From Serratia sp. Ag1 (GTDB lineage: Bacteria > Pseudomonadota > Gammaproteobacteria > Enterobacterales > Enterobacteriaceae): a stretch of 64,000 nt of DNA. Positions 28,371-37,471 of the stretch are shown here, piece after piece; within the stretch, counting starts at the first letter, position 1; every line of letters begins with the position of its first letter. The stretch is taken from the NCBI RefSeq assembly GCF_000743355.1, contig NZ_JQEI01000008.1, positions 204,857-268,856 of the forward strand, written 5' to 3'. The notes beneath the pieces were generated by a model that saw only the letters and a program-made list of their open reading frames with translations, was not told the DNA's origin and did not search any database. A program made the translations under genes and the position numbers.

Positions 28371-29324
28371 ATGTATACAAAGATTCTCGGTACGGGGAGT
28401 TATTTACCCGTACAAGTGCGCACCAACGCTGATTTAGAAAAAATGGTGGATACCTCTGACGAGTGGATTGTCACGCGTACCGGTATCCGTGAGCGTCGTA
28501 TTGCTGCCGCCGATGAAACCGTGGCGACCATGAGCTTCCACGCTGCGAGCCGCGCGATGGAAATGGCGGGTGTGGCTAAAGAAGATATCGGCCTGATCGT
28601 CGTGGCAACCACGACCTCCAGCCATGCGTTCCCAAGTTCTGCCTGCCAGTTGCAGCAGATGCTGGGTGTTACGGATTGTGCGGCTTTTGATATTGCCGCC
28701 GCCTGCGCCGGTTTTACTTATGCCTTGAGCGTGGCCGATCAATACGTGAAGAATGGGGCGGTAAAACATGCGCTGGTCGTCGGTGCAGACATACTGTCCC
28801 GGACGCTGGATCCTGAAGATCGTGGCACCATTATCCTGTTTGGCGATGGCGCAGGCGCGGTTGTGCTAGGCGCATCTGAGGAGCAGGGGATTATTTCCAC
28901 GCATCTTCATGCTGATGGTCGTTACGGCAACCTGTTGGCATTACCGAACAAAGATCGCCAGGATCCGCAACAACCGGCTTATGTCACCATGGCAGGTAAT
29001 GAAGTATTCAAAGTGGCAGTGACAGAACTGGCACATATCGTTGATGAAACGCTGAAAGCCAATGAGCTTGATCGCAGCGAACTGGATTGGCTGGTGCCGC
29101 ATCAGGCTAACCTGCGTATTATCAGCGCAACAGCAAAAAAATTAGGTATGGGCATGGATAAAGTGGTGGTGACGCTTGATCGTCACGGTAACACCTCTGC
29201 CGCTTCCGTACCCTCGGCGCTCGATGAAGCCGTACGCGATGGGCGCATCCAGCGTGGTCAACTGGTGTTGTTGGAAGCGTTTGGCGGCGGCTTTACCTGG
29301 GGTTCGGCGCTGGTTCGTTTTTGA
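28371..29324 (+). CDS. fabH: 3-oxoacyl-ACP synthase III (FabH)
   Basis: 317 residues as in E. coli. FabH starts fatty acid elongation by condensing acetyl-CoA with malonyl-ACP. The catalytic cysteine is in [14 protein letters not shown] near 112, histidine in PHQANLRI near 245, and asparagine in [15 protein letters not shown] near 275. ATG 28371 is six bases after the plsX stop. The end motif [10 protein letters not shown] is intact. Confidence 0.96.
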   Translation: MYTKILGTGSYLPVQVRTNADLEKMVDTSDEWIVTRTGIRERRIAAADETVATMSFHAASRAMEMAGVAKEDIGLIVVATTTSSHAFPSSACQLQQMLGVTDCAAFDIAAACAGFTYALSVADQYVKNGAVKHALVVGADILSRTLDPEDRGTIILFGDGAGAVVLGASEEQGIISTHLHADGRYGNLLALPNKDRQDPQQPAYVTMAGNEVFKVAVTELAHIVDETLKANELDRSELDWLVPHQANLRIISATAKKLGMGMDKVVVTLDRHGNTSAASVPSALDEAVRDGRIQRGQLVLLEAFGGGFTWGSALVRF

Positions 29325-29342
29325 TTTAACAGGAAGATAAAA

Positions 29343-30272
29343 ATGACGCAATTTGCTTTTGTTTTTCCGGGTCAGGGATCACAAACTGTTGGGATGTTGG
29401 CCGATTTGGCCGCGCAGTTTCCGATTGTAGAACAGACTTTCAGCGAAGCTTCTTCGGCTTTAGGGTACGACCTGTGGCAACTGGTGCAGCAAGGGCCAGC
29501 AGAAGAACTGAACAAAACCTGGCAGACCCAACCCGCTCTGTTGGCAGCGTCGGTGGCGATTTTCCGTGTTTGGCAGCAGCAGGGTGGCAAAACTCCTGCA
29601 ATGATGGCAGGCCATAGCTTGGGCGAATATTCAGCGCTGGTGTGTGCCGGTGTGCTGGAGTTTGCCGCAGCAATCCGCTTGGTGGAACTGCGCGGTAAAT
29701 TGATGCAGGAAGCCGTGCCTGAAGGTACCGGCGCCATGTACGCCATCATAGGTCTGGATAATGACTCCATTGCTAAAGCCTGCGAAGAGTCGGCACAAGG
29801 GCAGGTAGTGTCACCTGTGAATTTCAATTCGCCGGGGCAGGTTGTTATTGCTGGCAACAAAGAAGCGGTTGAACGCGCAGGAGCTGCCTGTAAGGCGGCG
29901 GGTGCCAAGCGGGCGTTACCATTGCCTGTGAGCGTTCCTTCGCATTGTGCCTTGATGAAGCCTGCTGCTGATAAATTGGCGGTAGCGTTGCAGAGCGTGG
30001 CATTTAGTGCGCCAGTGGTGCCGGTTGTCAACAACGTTGATGTGCGTGCTGAAACCGCACCAGAGGCCATCCGTAGCGCGCTGGTACGCCAACTGTATAG
30101 CCCGGTGCGCTGGACTGAAAGCGTGGAATTCATGGCCGCAGAAGGTGTTGCGTCATTGCTGGAAATTGGCCCAGGTAAAGTTCTGACCGGCCTGACCAAA
30201 CGGATTGTTGATACCCTGACTGCTGCGGCGGTCAATGATACCGCTACGCTGTCTGCGGCGCTGGAACAATAA
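29343..30272 (+). CDS. fabD: Malonyl-CoA:ACP transacylase (FabD)
   Basis: 309 residues. It loads malonyl groups onto ACP. Hallmarks are the oxyanion loop PGQGSQTVGM at 9-18, nucleophile Ser in GHSLGEYSAL near 92, Arg in VELRGKLMQ near 117 and catalytic His in VSVPSHCALM near 201. GGAAG lies upstream of ATG 29343. It is the third gene of the fatty acid block. Confidence 0.96.
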   Translation: MTQFAFVFPGQGSQTVGMLADLAAQFPIVEQTFSEASSALGYDLWQLVQQGPAEELNKTWQTQPALLAASVAIFRVWQQQGGKTPAMMAGHSLGEYSALVCAGVLEFAAAIRLVELRGKLMQEAVPEGTGAMYAIIGLDNDSIAKACEESAQGQVVSPVNFNSPGQVVIAGNKEAVERAGAACKAAGAKRALPLPVSVPSHCALMKPAADKLAVALQSVAFSAPVVPVVNNVDVRAETAPEAIRSALVRQLYSPVRWTESVEFMAAEGVASLLEIGPGKVLTGLTKRIVDTLTAAAVNDTATLSAALEQ

Positions 30273-30283
30273 AGAGGATGACA

Positions 30284-31018
30284 ATGAGCTTCGAAGGAAA
30301 AATCGTTCTGGTCACTGGCGCCAGCCGTGGTATTGGGCGCGCTATTGCTGAATCGTTCGTTGCACGTGGTGCTAAAGTGATCGGCACTGCCACCAGCGAA
30401 AGCGGCGCGCAGGCGATCAGCCAGTATCTGGGTGAAAGCGGTAAAGGGTTCATGCTGGACGTTGTTGATGCTCAATCTATCGACAGCGTACTGAAATTGA
30501 TTCGTGAAGAATTTGGCGAAATCGACATTTTAGTGAATAATGCCGGCATTACGCGTGATAACCTGCTGATGCGAATGAAGGATGATGAGTGGCAGGATAT
30601 CCTGGACACCAATCTGACCTCGGTATTCCGTCTGTCAAAAGCGGTAATGCGAGCTATGATGAAAAAGCGGTTTGGCCGTATCATCACCATTGGTTCTGTT
30701 GTAGGCACCATGGGTAATGCAGGGCAGGCTAATTACGCGGCGGCTAAAGCCGGTCTGATAGGTTTTAGTAAGTCTTTGGCACGTGAAGTTGCTTCACGTG
30801 GCATTACGGTCAACGTCGTGGCACCTGGCTTTATTGAGACGGACATGACACGGGCGTTGACAGAAGATCAACGCGCAGGCATTTTAGCCCAGGTTCCGGC
30901 TAGCCGGCTTGGGGATGTTAAAGAAATCGCCAGCGCTGTTGCATTTTTAGCCTCTGATGAGGCTGGCTACATCACCGGTGAAACGTTACATGTCAATGGC
31001 GGCATGTACATGATTTAA
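30284..31018 (+). CDS. fabG: 3-oxoacyl-ACP reductase (FabG)
   Basis: 244 residues from ATG 30284, matching E. coli; the ATG at 30278 lies too close to AAGAGG (30271-30276). A short-chain dehydrogenase that reduces ketoacyl-ACP with NADPH. The cofactor loop [10 protein letters not shown] is at about 11-20, NNAGIT near 86, catalytic Ser in IGSVVGTMG near 138 and Tyr-x3-Lys in NYAAAKAG near 151-155. The tail ends HVNGGMYMI, as in the family. Confidence 0.96.
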   Translation: MSFEGKIVLVTGASRGIGRAIAESFVARGAKVIGTATSESGAQAISQYLGESGKGFMLDVVDAQSIDSVLKLIREEFGEIDILVNNAGITRDNLLMRMKDDEWQDILDTNLTSVFRLSKAVMRAMMKKRFGRIITIGSVVGTMGNAGQANYAAAKAGLIGFSKSLAREVASRGITVNVVAPGFIETDMTRALTEDQRAGILAQVPASRLGDVKEIASAVAFLASDEAGYITGETLHVNGGMYMI

Positions 31019-31043
31019 AAAATGTGAAAACCATTTGCGTTAT

Positions 31044-31074
31044 TTGCGGCAAAAACCGCAAAATAGCGTAAAAT
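31044..31074 (+). promoter_or_regulatory. Possible acpP promoter
   Basis: TTGCGG (31044-31049) and TAAAAT (31069-31074) with a long 19-base spacer, about 100 bases before acpP in the 154-base fabG-acpP gap. acpP is known to have its own strong promoter in E. coli; the spacing here makes this exact assignment unsure. Confidence 0.35.
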
Positions 31075-31172
31075 CGTGGTTCGACCAGCCGGGATTTAGT
31101 TGCATCTTTTTCAACATTTTATACACTACGAAAACCATCGCGAAAGCGAGTTTTGATAGGAAATTTAAGAGT

Positions 31173-31409
31173 ATGAGCACTATCGAAGAACGCGTTAAGA
31201 AAATCATTGTTGAGCAACTGGGTGTTAAACAGGAAGAAGTTTTAAATAACGCTTCTTTCGTTGAAGATTTGGGCGCTGATTCTCTTGACACCGTTGAGCT
31301 GGTAATGGCTCTGGAAGAAGAATTCGACACTGAAATTCCAGACGAAGAAGCTGAGAAAATCACTACTGTTCAAGCAGCTATTGATTTCATCAACGCTAGC
31401 CAACAGTAA
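31173..31409 (+). CDS. acpP: Acyl carrier protein
   Basis: 78 residues, essentially the E. coli sequence; the frame can be opened at 31035 but the family start is ATG 31173. Small acidic four-helix protein that carries acyl chains on a phosphopantetheine arm attached to the serine of [10 protein letters not shown] (residue 37 of the mature chain). It serves all neighbouring Fab enzymes, PlsX and LpxL. A strong terminator follows, so it can be expressed at higher level than fabF. Confidence 0.98.
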   Translation: MSTIEERVKKIIVEQLGVKQEEVLNNASFVEDLGADSLDTVELVMALEEEFDTEIPDEEAEKITTVQAAIDFINASQQ

Positions 31410-31420
31410 GCGAACATATC

Positions 31421-31450
31421 TAGGCGGTCACTCGACCGCCTAAGTTTTTT
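31421..31450 (+). terminator. Terminator/attenuator between acpP and fabF
   Basis: Perfect 9-bp stem TAGGCGGTC/GACCGCCTA with a four-base loop and a T run at 31445-31450. It probably makes a short abundant acpP transcript with partial read-through into fabF. Confidence 0.85.
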
Positions 31451-31490
31451 CTATTCCTAGTGTCATATTTTCCCTCCTTGGAGGACAACC

Positions 31491-32732
31491 GTGTCTAAGC
31501 GTCGAGTAGTTGTGACTGGACTGGGCATGTTGTCTCCTGTCGGCAATACGGTAGAGTCCACATGGAACGCTCTTCTTGCCGGTCAGAGTGGCATCAGCCT
31601 GATCGACCATTTCGATACTACTGCCTATGCAACCCGTTTTGCTGGCTTGGTAAAGAATTTTAATTCTGAAGATTTCATCTCGCGTAAAGATGCGCGCAAG
31701 ATGGATGCCTTCATTCAATACGGTATCGCAGCTGGCATGCAGGCCATGCAGGATGCGGGGCTGGAGATTAACGAACTCAATGCCAAACGTATTGGTGCCG
31801 CTATCGGCTCCGGTATTGGCGGGTTGGGTCTGATCGAAGAAAACCACAGCTCGCTGGTTAACGGCGGCCCACGGAAAATCAGCCCGTTCTTTGTGCCTTC
31901 GACCATTGTGAATATGATTGCCGGCCATCTGACCATCATATACGGTATGCGTGGCCCGAGTATCTCTATTGCCACCGCTTGTACTTCCGGTGTGCATAAC
32001 ATCGGCCATGCGGCGCGGATCATTGCTTACAATGATGCTGACGTGATGCTGGCTGGTGGCGCAGAAAAAGCCAGTACCCCACTGGGTGTAGGCGGCTTTG
32101 GCGCAGCGCGTGCGCTTTCTACCCGCAACGATAACCCGCAGGCAGCGAGCCGCCCTTGGGATCGAGATCGTGACGGCTTCGTGTTGGGTGACGGTGCCGG
32201 TATGATGGTGCTGGAAGAATACGAGCACGCGAAAAAGCGCGGCGCGAAGATTTACGCAGAAATCGTCGGTTTTGGTATGAGCAGCGATGCCTACCATATG
32301 ACCTCACCGCCAGAAGACGGTGCAGGCGCTGCGTTGGCGATGGAAAACGCCTTGCTTGATGCGGGTGTGACAGCGTCACAAATTGGTTATATCAACGCAC
32401 ACGGCACTTCAACGCCGGCGGGTGATAAAGCTGAAACGCAGGCCGTGAAATCCGTATTTGGCAGCGATGCCAAAAGTGTGATGGTCAGCTCCACCAAGTC
32501 GATGACCGGCCATCTTTTGGGTGCTGCTGGTGCGATTGAATCGATCTTTACCGTGCTGGCACTGCGCGATCAGGCAGTGCCGCCAACCATCAACCTGGAT
32601 AACCCAGATGAAGGTTGCGATCTGGACTTTGTTCCGCATGAAGCACGTCAGACGAAAAACATGGAGTATACCTTGTGTAACTCCTTTGGCTTTGGTGGAA
32701 CTAACGGCTCGCTGATTTTCCGCCGTCTGTAG
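31491..32732 (+). CDS. fabF: 3-oxoacyl-ACP synthase II (FabF)
   Basis: 413 residues with GTG start at 31491, preceded by GGAGG. FabF elongates acyl-ACP and is the temperature-sensitive step for cis-vaccenate. The Cys-His-His triad is in [10 protein letters not shown] (near 163), [11 protein letters not shown] (near 303) and [12 protein letters not shown] (near 340); [11 protein letters not shown] closes the site. The end of the fatty acid block is marked by a strong terminator. Confidence 0.97.
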   Translation: MSKRRVVVTGLGMLSPVGNTVESTWNALLAGQSGISLIDHFDTTAYATRFAGLVKNFNSEDFISRKDARKMDAFIQYGIAAGMQAMQDAGLEINELNAKRIGAAIGSGIGGLGLIEENHSSLVNGGPRKISPFFVPSTIVNMIAGHLTIIYGMRGPSISIATACTSGVHNIGHAARIIAYNDADVMLAGGAEKASTPLGVGGFGAARALSTRNDNPQAASRPWDRDRDGFVLGDGAGMMVLEEYEHAKKRGAKIYAEIVGFGMSSDAYHMTSPPEDGAGAALAMENALLDAGVTASQIGYINAHGTSTPAGDKAETQAVKSVFGSDAKSVMVSSTKSMTGHLLGAAGAIESIFTVLALRDQAVPPTINLDNPDEGCDLDFVPHEARQTKNMEYTLCNSFGFGGTNGSLIFRRL

Positions 32733-32755
32733 TTAAGCCAATCAGCAACAGATGG

Positions 32756-32786
32756 AAGCCCGGTTCATTTTGACCGGGCTTTTTTG
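32756..32786 (+). terminator. Rho-independent terminator of fabF
   Basis: 9-bp stem AAGCCCGGT/ACCGGGCTT followed by six T. Confidence 0.9.
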
Positions 32787-32869
32787 TTTATCAGGCTGCC
32801 ACCCCTGCTGCTGTTATCGCGTTATGCGCCTGCTATGCTGTGCCTAAAGCCTATTAGGGAGGGAGTGAA

Positions 32870-33670
32870 ATGTACTGGATCAACGGACAACCACATGCTG
32901 CGCTGGTACCCAGCGATCGTGGTTTACAGTTTGGCGACGGTTGCTTCACCACGGCTAGAGTGGTAGAGGGGAGAATCGATCTTTTACCTTGGCATATTGA
33001 ACGGATGCGGCAGGCGGCCCAACGTTTGTTACTGCCTGCCGTTGACTGGTTGGCACTCGAGCGTGAAATGGTGCTGGCGGCAGAATCTATCCCGTTGGGC
33101 GTGGTCAAAGCGATACTGACACGCGGCAGCGGTGGTCGTGGATACAGCCCGCACGGCTGTGAACATCCTACTCGTATTATTTCACGTAGTGCTTACCCTC
33201 AGCATTATTTGCAGTGGCGTGAACAGGGGATCCGTTTGGCCTTAAGCCCGGTAGAGTTGGCTCGCAGTCCGTTACTGGCTGGGCTGAAACACCTTAACCG
33301 CCTAGAACAAGTATTGATTCGCGCACATCTTGACCAGACTGCCGCCCAGGAGGCGCTGGTGCTTGACACTACCGGCATGCTGGTGGAATGCTGTGCGGCT
33401 AATTTATTCTGGCGTAAAGGGAAAATGGTTTTTACGCCGAATTTGGATCAGGCGGGCGTTGCCGGGTTGATGCGTCGGCGAGTGATGGAGTTGCTGACGG
33501 GGAGTGAATATCAACTTCACTCGGTCAATGAACCCTTGGAAACATTGGCCGATGCCGATGAGGTTTTGGTGAGCAACGCATTGATGCCGTTGCTGCCGGT
33601 GAATGAGGCCCACTCATGGCGCTATCACTCACGCCAACTGTATGACTTTTTGCGTCCACATTGTGAATGA
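32870..33670 (+). CDS. pabC: Aminodeoxychorismate lyase (PabC)
   Basis: 266 residues (E. coli 269). A fold-type IV PLP enzyme that releases pyruvate from 4-amino-4-deoxychorismate, giving p-aminobenzoate for folate. The start MYWINGQ and QFGDGCFTTARV are typical; the PLP lysine lies in LAGLKHLNRLEQVL near 140-150, and EVLVSNALMPLLPV binds the cofactor phosphate side. GGGAGGGAG precedes ATG 32870. It is followed at ten bases by mltG, the E. coli arrangement. Confidence 0.94.
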   Translation: MYWINGQPHAALVPSDRGLQFGDGCFTTARVVEGRIDLLPWHIERMRQAAQRLLLPAVDWLALEREMVLAAESIPLGVVKAILTRGSGGRGYSPHGCEHPTRIISRSAYPQHYLQWREQGIRLALSPVELARSPLLAGLKHLNRLEQVLIRAHLDQTAAQEALVLDTTGMLVECCAANLFWRKGKMVFTPNLDQAGVAGLMRRRVMELLTGSEYQLHSVNEPLETLADADEVLVSNALMPLLPVNEAHSWRYHSRQLYDFLRPHCE

Positions 33671-33680
33671 TGACTGATTA

Positions 33681-34709
33681 ATGAAGAGAAAAAAGCTCAA
33701 GATTGCGTTGCTGGTTCTGATTGTTGTGGCCGTGGCCCTGCCGTTTTGGGGGCAGCAGAGAGTCGAACGCTTTGCTGATACGCCATTGGCGATCCAGCAG
33801 GAAACTCTATTCAAGTTGCCTGCCGGTACTGGGCGCGTGGCTCTGGAAGGGTTACTGGTACGCGATAAGCTGCTCCATAACGGCAGATGGTTCCCTTGGC
33901 TGTTGCGCCTGGAGCCTGAGTTAGCTGAGTTCAAGGCCGGTACTTATCGCTTCACGCCGGGGATGACGGTGCGTGAGATGCTTAAGTTACTGGCGAGCGG
34001 TAAAGAAGCGCAGTTTAGCGCGCGATTTATCGAAGGCTCACGCCTGCGTGATGCGGTGCAGGTGTTGCAACAAGGCAAATATATCAAACACACTCTGGCG
34101 GGTAAAAGTGATGCAGAGATTGCATTGGCGTTGGGGTTACCTGCTGGTAGCAGTCTCGAAGGGCGCTTATATCCTGACACTTACCTTTATACTGCGGGTA
34201 CCAGCGATCTTGCGTTGTTGAAACGTTCGCATCTGCGCATGAATAAAGCGCTGCAAGAGATCTGGGATGCACGAGATGCGACTCTGCCCTATAAAACACC
34301 GGATGAGTTGCTGACGATGGCTTCGATCGTGGAGAAAGAGACCGCCGTGGCAGAAGAACGTACCAAAGTAGCTTCGGTGTTCGTCAACCGGTTGCGTTTG
34401 GGGATGCGTTTACAAACGGATCCAACGGTGATTTACGGCATGGGTGACAGCTATACTGGCAATATCAGCCGCAAAGATCTCGAAACCCCAACGCCTTACA
34501 ACACTTATGTGATCGGCGGCCTGCCGCCAACGCCGATTGCGATGCCGAGCAGGGCATCATTAGAGGCAGCGGCTAAGCCAGACGAAACCTCTTACCTCTA
34601 TTTTGTTGCTGATGGTAAAGGTGGGCATACGTTTACCACTAATCTGGCCAGCCACAATGATGCGGTACGCACTTACCGCCAGGTGTTAAAGGAAAAGAAT
34701 GAAAAGTAA
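33681..34709 (+). CDS. mltG: Endolytic murein transglycosylase MltG
   Basis: 342 residues (E. coli 340). One N-terminal membrane anchor (about 7-24) and a periplasmic YceG/MltG domain. It cuts nascent glycan strands and so terminates peptidoglycan polymerisation. The catalytic glutamate is in [14 protein letters not shown] near 218; [11 protein letters not shown] and [19 protein letters not shown] are the other signature blocks. Its last 11 bases overlap tmk, indicating translational coupling. Confidence 0.95.
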   Translation: MKRKKLKIALLVLIVVAVALPFWGQQRVERFADTPLAIQQETLFKLPAGTGRVALEGLLVRDKLLHNGRWFPWLLRLEPELAEFKAGTYRFTPGMTVREMLKLLASGKEAQFSARFIEGSRLRDAVQVLQQGKYIKHTLAGKSDAEIALALGLPAGSSLEGRLYPDTYLYTAGTSDLALLKRSHLRMNKALQEIWDARDATLPYKTPDELLTMASIVEKETAVAEERTKVASVFVNRLRLGMRLQTDPTVIYGMGDSYTGNISRKDLETPTPYNTYVIGGLPPTPIAMPSRASLEAAAKPDETSYLYFVADGKGGHTFTTNLASHNDAVRTYRQVLKEKNEK

Positions 34710-35337
34710 ATTTGTGGTTATCGAAGGGCTGGAAGGTGCAGGAAAGACAACCGCACGTAATACGGTTGTCAGCGTACTGAATGAACATGGGATCAATGAT
34801 ATCGTTTTTACCCGTGAGCCCGGCGGTACGCCATTGGCGGAAAGACTTCGTGATCTGTTCAAGCGTGGGACTGACGGCGAATTGCCAACCATCAAAGCAG
34901 AAGTGCTGATGTTGTACGCTGCCCGTGTCCAGTTAGTGGAAACCGTGATTAAACCTGCGTTGGCGCGTGGGGGCTGGGTCGTTGGCGATCGCCACGATCT
35001 CTCCTCACAAGCTTATCAGGGAGGGGGACGAGGGGTTGACCCGCAGTTGATGAGTTCACTGCGCGATACCGTGCTGGGTGATTTTCGTCCCGACCTGACT
35101 ATTTATCTTGATTTACCACCACGGGTTGGCTTGCAGCGCGCGCGCGCGCGCGGGGAACTGGATCGTATTGAGCAGGAAGCGTTACCGTTCTTTGAACGTA
35201 CCCGCGAGCGTTATTTACAACTGGCCGCGCAAGATAACACCATCATCACAGTGGATGCTGCACAACCTTTGGAGCAGGTTACTGCCGATATTCGCCGGGT
35301 GGTAGCACAATGGCTGCAACAGCAGGAAAAGGCGTAA
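34699..35337 (+). CDS. tmk: Thymidylate kinase
   Basis: 212 residues (E. coli 213). Phosphorylates dTMP to dTDP. The P-loop is [10 protein letters not shown] (8-17), the DR motif [16 protein letters not shown] near 95-110, and the LID loop [14 protein letters not shown] near 148-161 places it in the bacterial class with arginine in the LID. The LID codons contain an uninterrupted 17-base alternating GC run (35136-35152). The stop TAA shares its last A with the holB ATG. Confidence 0.96.
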   Translation: MKSKFVVIEGLEGAGKTTARNTVVSVLNEHGINDIVFTREPGGTPLAERLRDLFKRGTDGELPTIKAEVLMLYAARVQLVETVIKPALARGGWVVGDRHDLSSQAYQGGGRGVDPQLMSSLRDTVLGDFRPDLTIYLDLPPRVGLQRARARGELDRIEQEALPFFERTRERYLQLAAQDNTIITVDAAQPLEQVTADIRRVVAQWLQQQEKA

Positions 35338-36344
35338 TGAACTGGTATCCGTGGTTTAACGCAGCTTATCGCCAGTTGGTGGGGCAGTATGCGGCTGGGC
35401 GTGGTCATCATGCTTTGCTGGTGCATGCGGCAGAAGGCAATGGTGAAGATGCCTTGCTCTACGCGTTAAGCCGCTGGCTGCTCTGCCAACAGCGTAACGG
35501 CGAGAAAAGCTGTGGGGAATGCCACAGTTGCCGGTTGATGTTGGCGGGTAACCACCCGGATTATCACGTACTGGCCCCGGAAAAGGGCAAAAGCAGCCTG
35601 GGTATTGAACCCATTCGCCAAGTCATCGAGCACCTCTATGCTCACGCGCAGCAAGGTGGTGCGAAAGTGGTTTCGCTGCCGCTGGTTGAACTGCTGACGG
35701 AGGCGGCGGCCAATGCCTTGTTGAAAACGCTGGAAGAACCCCCTGCCAATACCTTTTTCCTGTTGGCCTGTCGCGAACCCTCGCTGTTGCCCGCAACACT
35801 GCGCAGCCGCTGTTTTTACTGGCATCTAAGCAGCCCTGATGAAACCCTCAGCCTGCAATGGCTGAACCGCCAGGCGCCGGGTAACCAGAGTGATCGTCTT
35901 ACCGCTTTGCGGCTGCATAATGGCGCACCTATCGCCGCCGAGCGGTTACTGCAACCACAGCATTGGCAACAGCGTAGCGCACTGTGTACTGCGCTGAATG
36001 CAGCTTTGCCGCAGCGCAATATGTTGGCATTACTCGCGGTGCTTAATCATGATGATGTTGCTGAACGGCTGCATTGGCTGTGTTCTCTGTTGGTGGATGC
36101 GATGAAGTGGCAACAAGGTGCCGCGGGTTATGTGTTGAATCAAGATCAGCAACCGTTGGTGCAGCAACTGGCTACTTGTCTGAGCAGCACGTCGTTGCAG
36201 CAGATCGTGCAACAATGGCTCAATTGTCGTCAGCAACTGCTTAATGTTGTTGGTGTTAATCGCGAGCTATTGCTTACTGAACAGTTACTTGCCTGGGAGC
36301 AAATGTTGGGCTCCGCAGGTTATTCACAATCCCATTCGCTGTAA
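35337..36344 (+). CDS. holB: DNA polymerase III delta prime subunit (HolB)
   Basis: 335 residues from ATG 35337 (E. coli 334); starting further upstream would be inside tmk. HolB is part of the clamp loader that opens the beta sliding clamp. The N-terminal AAA+ domain has a non-functional P-loop (AAEGNGEDAL), as expected for delta prime, and a zinc module CGECHSC near 59. Sensor region: AANALLKTLEEPPANTFFLL near 127-146 with the SRC motif LRSRC near 159. Overlap TAATG with tmk. Confidence 0.94.
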   Translation: MNWYPWFNAAYRQLVGQYAAGRGHHALLVHAAEGNGEDALLYALSRWLLCQQRNGEKSCGECHSCRLMLAGNHPDYHVLAPEKGKSSLGIEPIRQVIEHLYAHAQQGGAKVVSLPLVELLTEAAANALLKTLEEPPANTFFLLACREPSLLPATLRSRCFYWHLSSPDETLSLQWLNRQAPGNQSDRLTALRLHNGAPIAAERLLQPQHWQQRSALCTALNAALPQRNMLALLAVLNHDDVAERLHWLCSLLVDAMKWQQGAAGYVLNQDQQPLVQQLATCLSSTSLQQIVQQWLNCRQQLLNVVGVNRELLLTEQLLAWEQMLGSAGYSQSHSL

Positions 36345-36358
36345 AAGAGTTTATTACT

Positions 36359-37135
36359 ATGTTGTTAGTCGATTCGCATTGCCACCTTGATAGCCTGGAT
36401 TTTGATGGATTGCATCAAAACGTTGATGATGCTTTGGCAAAAGCCAAAGCGCGTGATGTCGGCTATGTGCTGGCGGTGGCCACTACGCTCCCAGGGTATC
36501 AGGCGATGACCCAACTGATTGGCCAGCGTGCCGATGTGGCCTTCTCCTGCGGCGTTCACCCATTAAATCTGGAAGAGGGGTACGACTATGCGGAACTGCG
36601 CCGTCTGGCGGCGGCAGAGCAAGTGGTGGCGTTAGGGGAAACCGGGCTGGATTATTTCTACCAGAAAGACAATATTCCGCTGCAGCAGGCTTCTTTCCGC
36701 GAGCATATCCGCATTGGCCGCGATCTTAACAAGCCGGTGATTGTGCATACCCGCGATGCTCGTGCAGACACTTTAGCCATTTTACGTGAAGAGAAGGCGC
36801 AGGATTGTGGTGGGGTGCTGCACTGCTTCACCGAGGATTTACCGACCGCGCAGGCGTTGCTTGATTTAGGGTTCTACATCTCTTTTTCCGGGATTGTCAC
36901 TTTCCGTAATGCTGAGTCGCTGCGTGAAGTTGCACGCTATGTTCCGCTGGATCGCATGCTGGTGGAAACCGACTCACCTTATCTGGCACCGGTGCCGCAC
37001 CGGGGTAAAGAAAACCAGCCTGCCTACGTGCGCGATGTTGCCGAATATCTTGCTATTTTGAAGGGCGTAAGCCTGGAAACGCTGGCTGAAGCGACTACGG
37101 GTAACTTTTCACGCTTATTTCACCTCAAACTGTGA
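36359..37135 (+). CDS. ycfH: TatD-family metal-dependent hydrolase YcfH
   Basis: 258 residues (E. coli 265; the C-terminus is a few residues shorter). TIM-barrel deoxyribonuclease-like protein with metal ligands in DSHCHLD (6-12), GETGLDYFY near 94, VIVHTRDA near 127, LHCFTED near 153 and VETDSPYLAPVPHRGKEN near 203. Proven activity in relatives is 3'-5' DNA or RNA trimming; YcfH itself is little studied. Fourteen bases after holB, last gene of the block. Confidence 0.92.
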   Translation: MLLVDSHCHLDSLDFDGLHQNVDDALAKAKARDVGYVLAVATTLPGYQAMTQLIGQRADVAFSCGVHPLNLEEGYDYAELRRLAAAEQVVALGETGLDYFYQKDNIPLQQASFREHIRIGRDLNKPVIVHTRDARADTLAILREEKAQDCGGVLHCFTEDLPTAQALLDLGFYISFSGIVTFRNAESLREVARYVPLDRMLVETDSPYLAPVPHRGKENQPAYVRDVAEYLAILKGVSLETLAEATTGNFSRLFHLKL

Positions 37136-37203
37136 TCTTTAGCCTAGGCTTAGGGTGCAGTCTTTAGAGCGTAATTCTTTTTAAGCTCGTAATTAATCGC
37201 CGT

Positions 37204-37228
37204 AACGGGTAATGTTCTCACCCGTTTT
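37204..37228 (+). terminator. Terminator after ycfH
   Basis: Stem AACGGGT (37204-37210) with ACCCGTT (37220-37226), then TT(A); about 70 bases after ycfH. Confidence 0.55.
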
Positions 37229-37311
37229 ATGGCGCTGTTTGGTCTCTTTTTCATCTTATTCTACAAAAATCGGACGATTTAGAGGCAAAGGCATGGGCTT
37301 ATTCATTGAAA

Positions 37312-37327
37312 CGTGACTGCCATCAAA
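37312..37327 (+). promoter_or_regulatory. Probable CRP site upstream of ptsG
   Basis: CGTGA-CTGCCA-TCAAA agrees with TGTGA-N6-TCACA at eight of ten positions, about 145 bases before ptsG. ptsG of E. coli is CRP-activated. Confidence 0.5.
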
Positions 37328-37342
37328 CATTACCTGGGGTAT

Positions 37343-37364
37343 TTATTTTACTCTGCGTAAAAAT
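37343..37364 (+). promoter_or_regulatory. Probable Mlc operator of ptsG
   Basis: TTATTTTACTCTGCGTAAAA fits the Mlc/NagC pattern (TTATTT, then AAA-rich right half) and corresponds to the operator near the E. coli ptsG start site. It overlaps the presumed promoter. Confidence 0.6.
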
Positions 37365-37443
37365 TCAAGGGGTGCTCAGACACCCTGAATTGCAGGGGTT
37401 TTTCTCCCCCCCTTGCAGCGCGAAAATTCGCGAGAAGTAGCAA

Positions 37444-37471
37444 GCACCATTACTCAGGAGCACACTCAACT
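37444..37471 (+). promoter_or_regulatory. Conserved SgrS pairing region and ribosome site of ptsG
   Basis: The 28 bases before the ptsG ATG contain GCACCATTACTCAGGAGCAC and end CACTCAAC, almost the sequence paired by the small RNA SgrS in E. coli, with AGGAG as the ribosome binding site. This suggests conserved repression and mRNA decay (through Hfq and RNase E, encoded at 21167) under glucose-phosphate stress. sgrS itself is not in the window. Confidence 0.7.
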
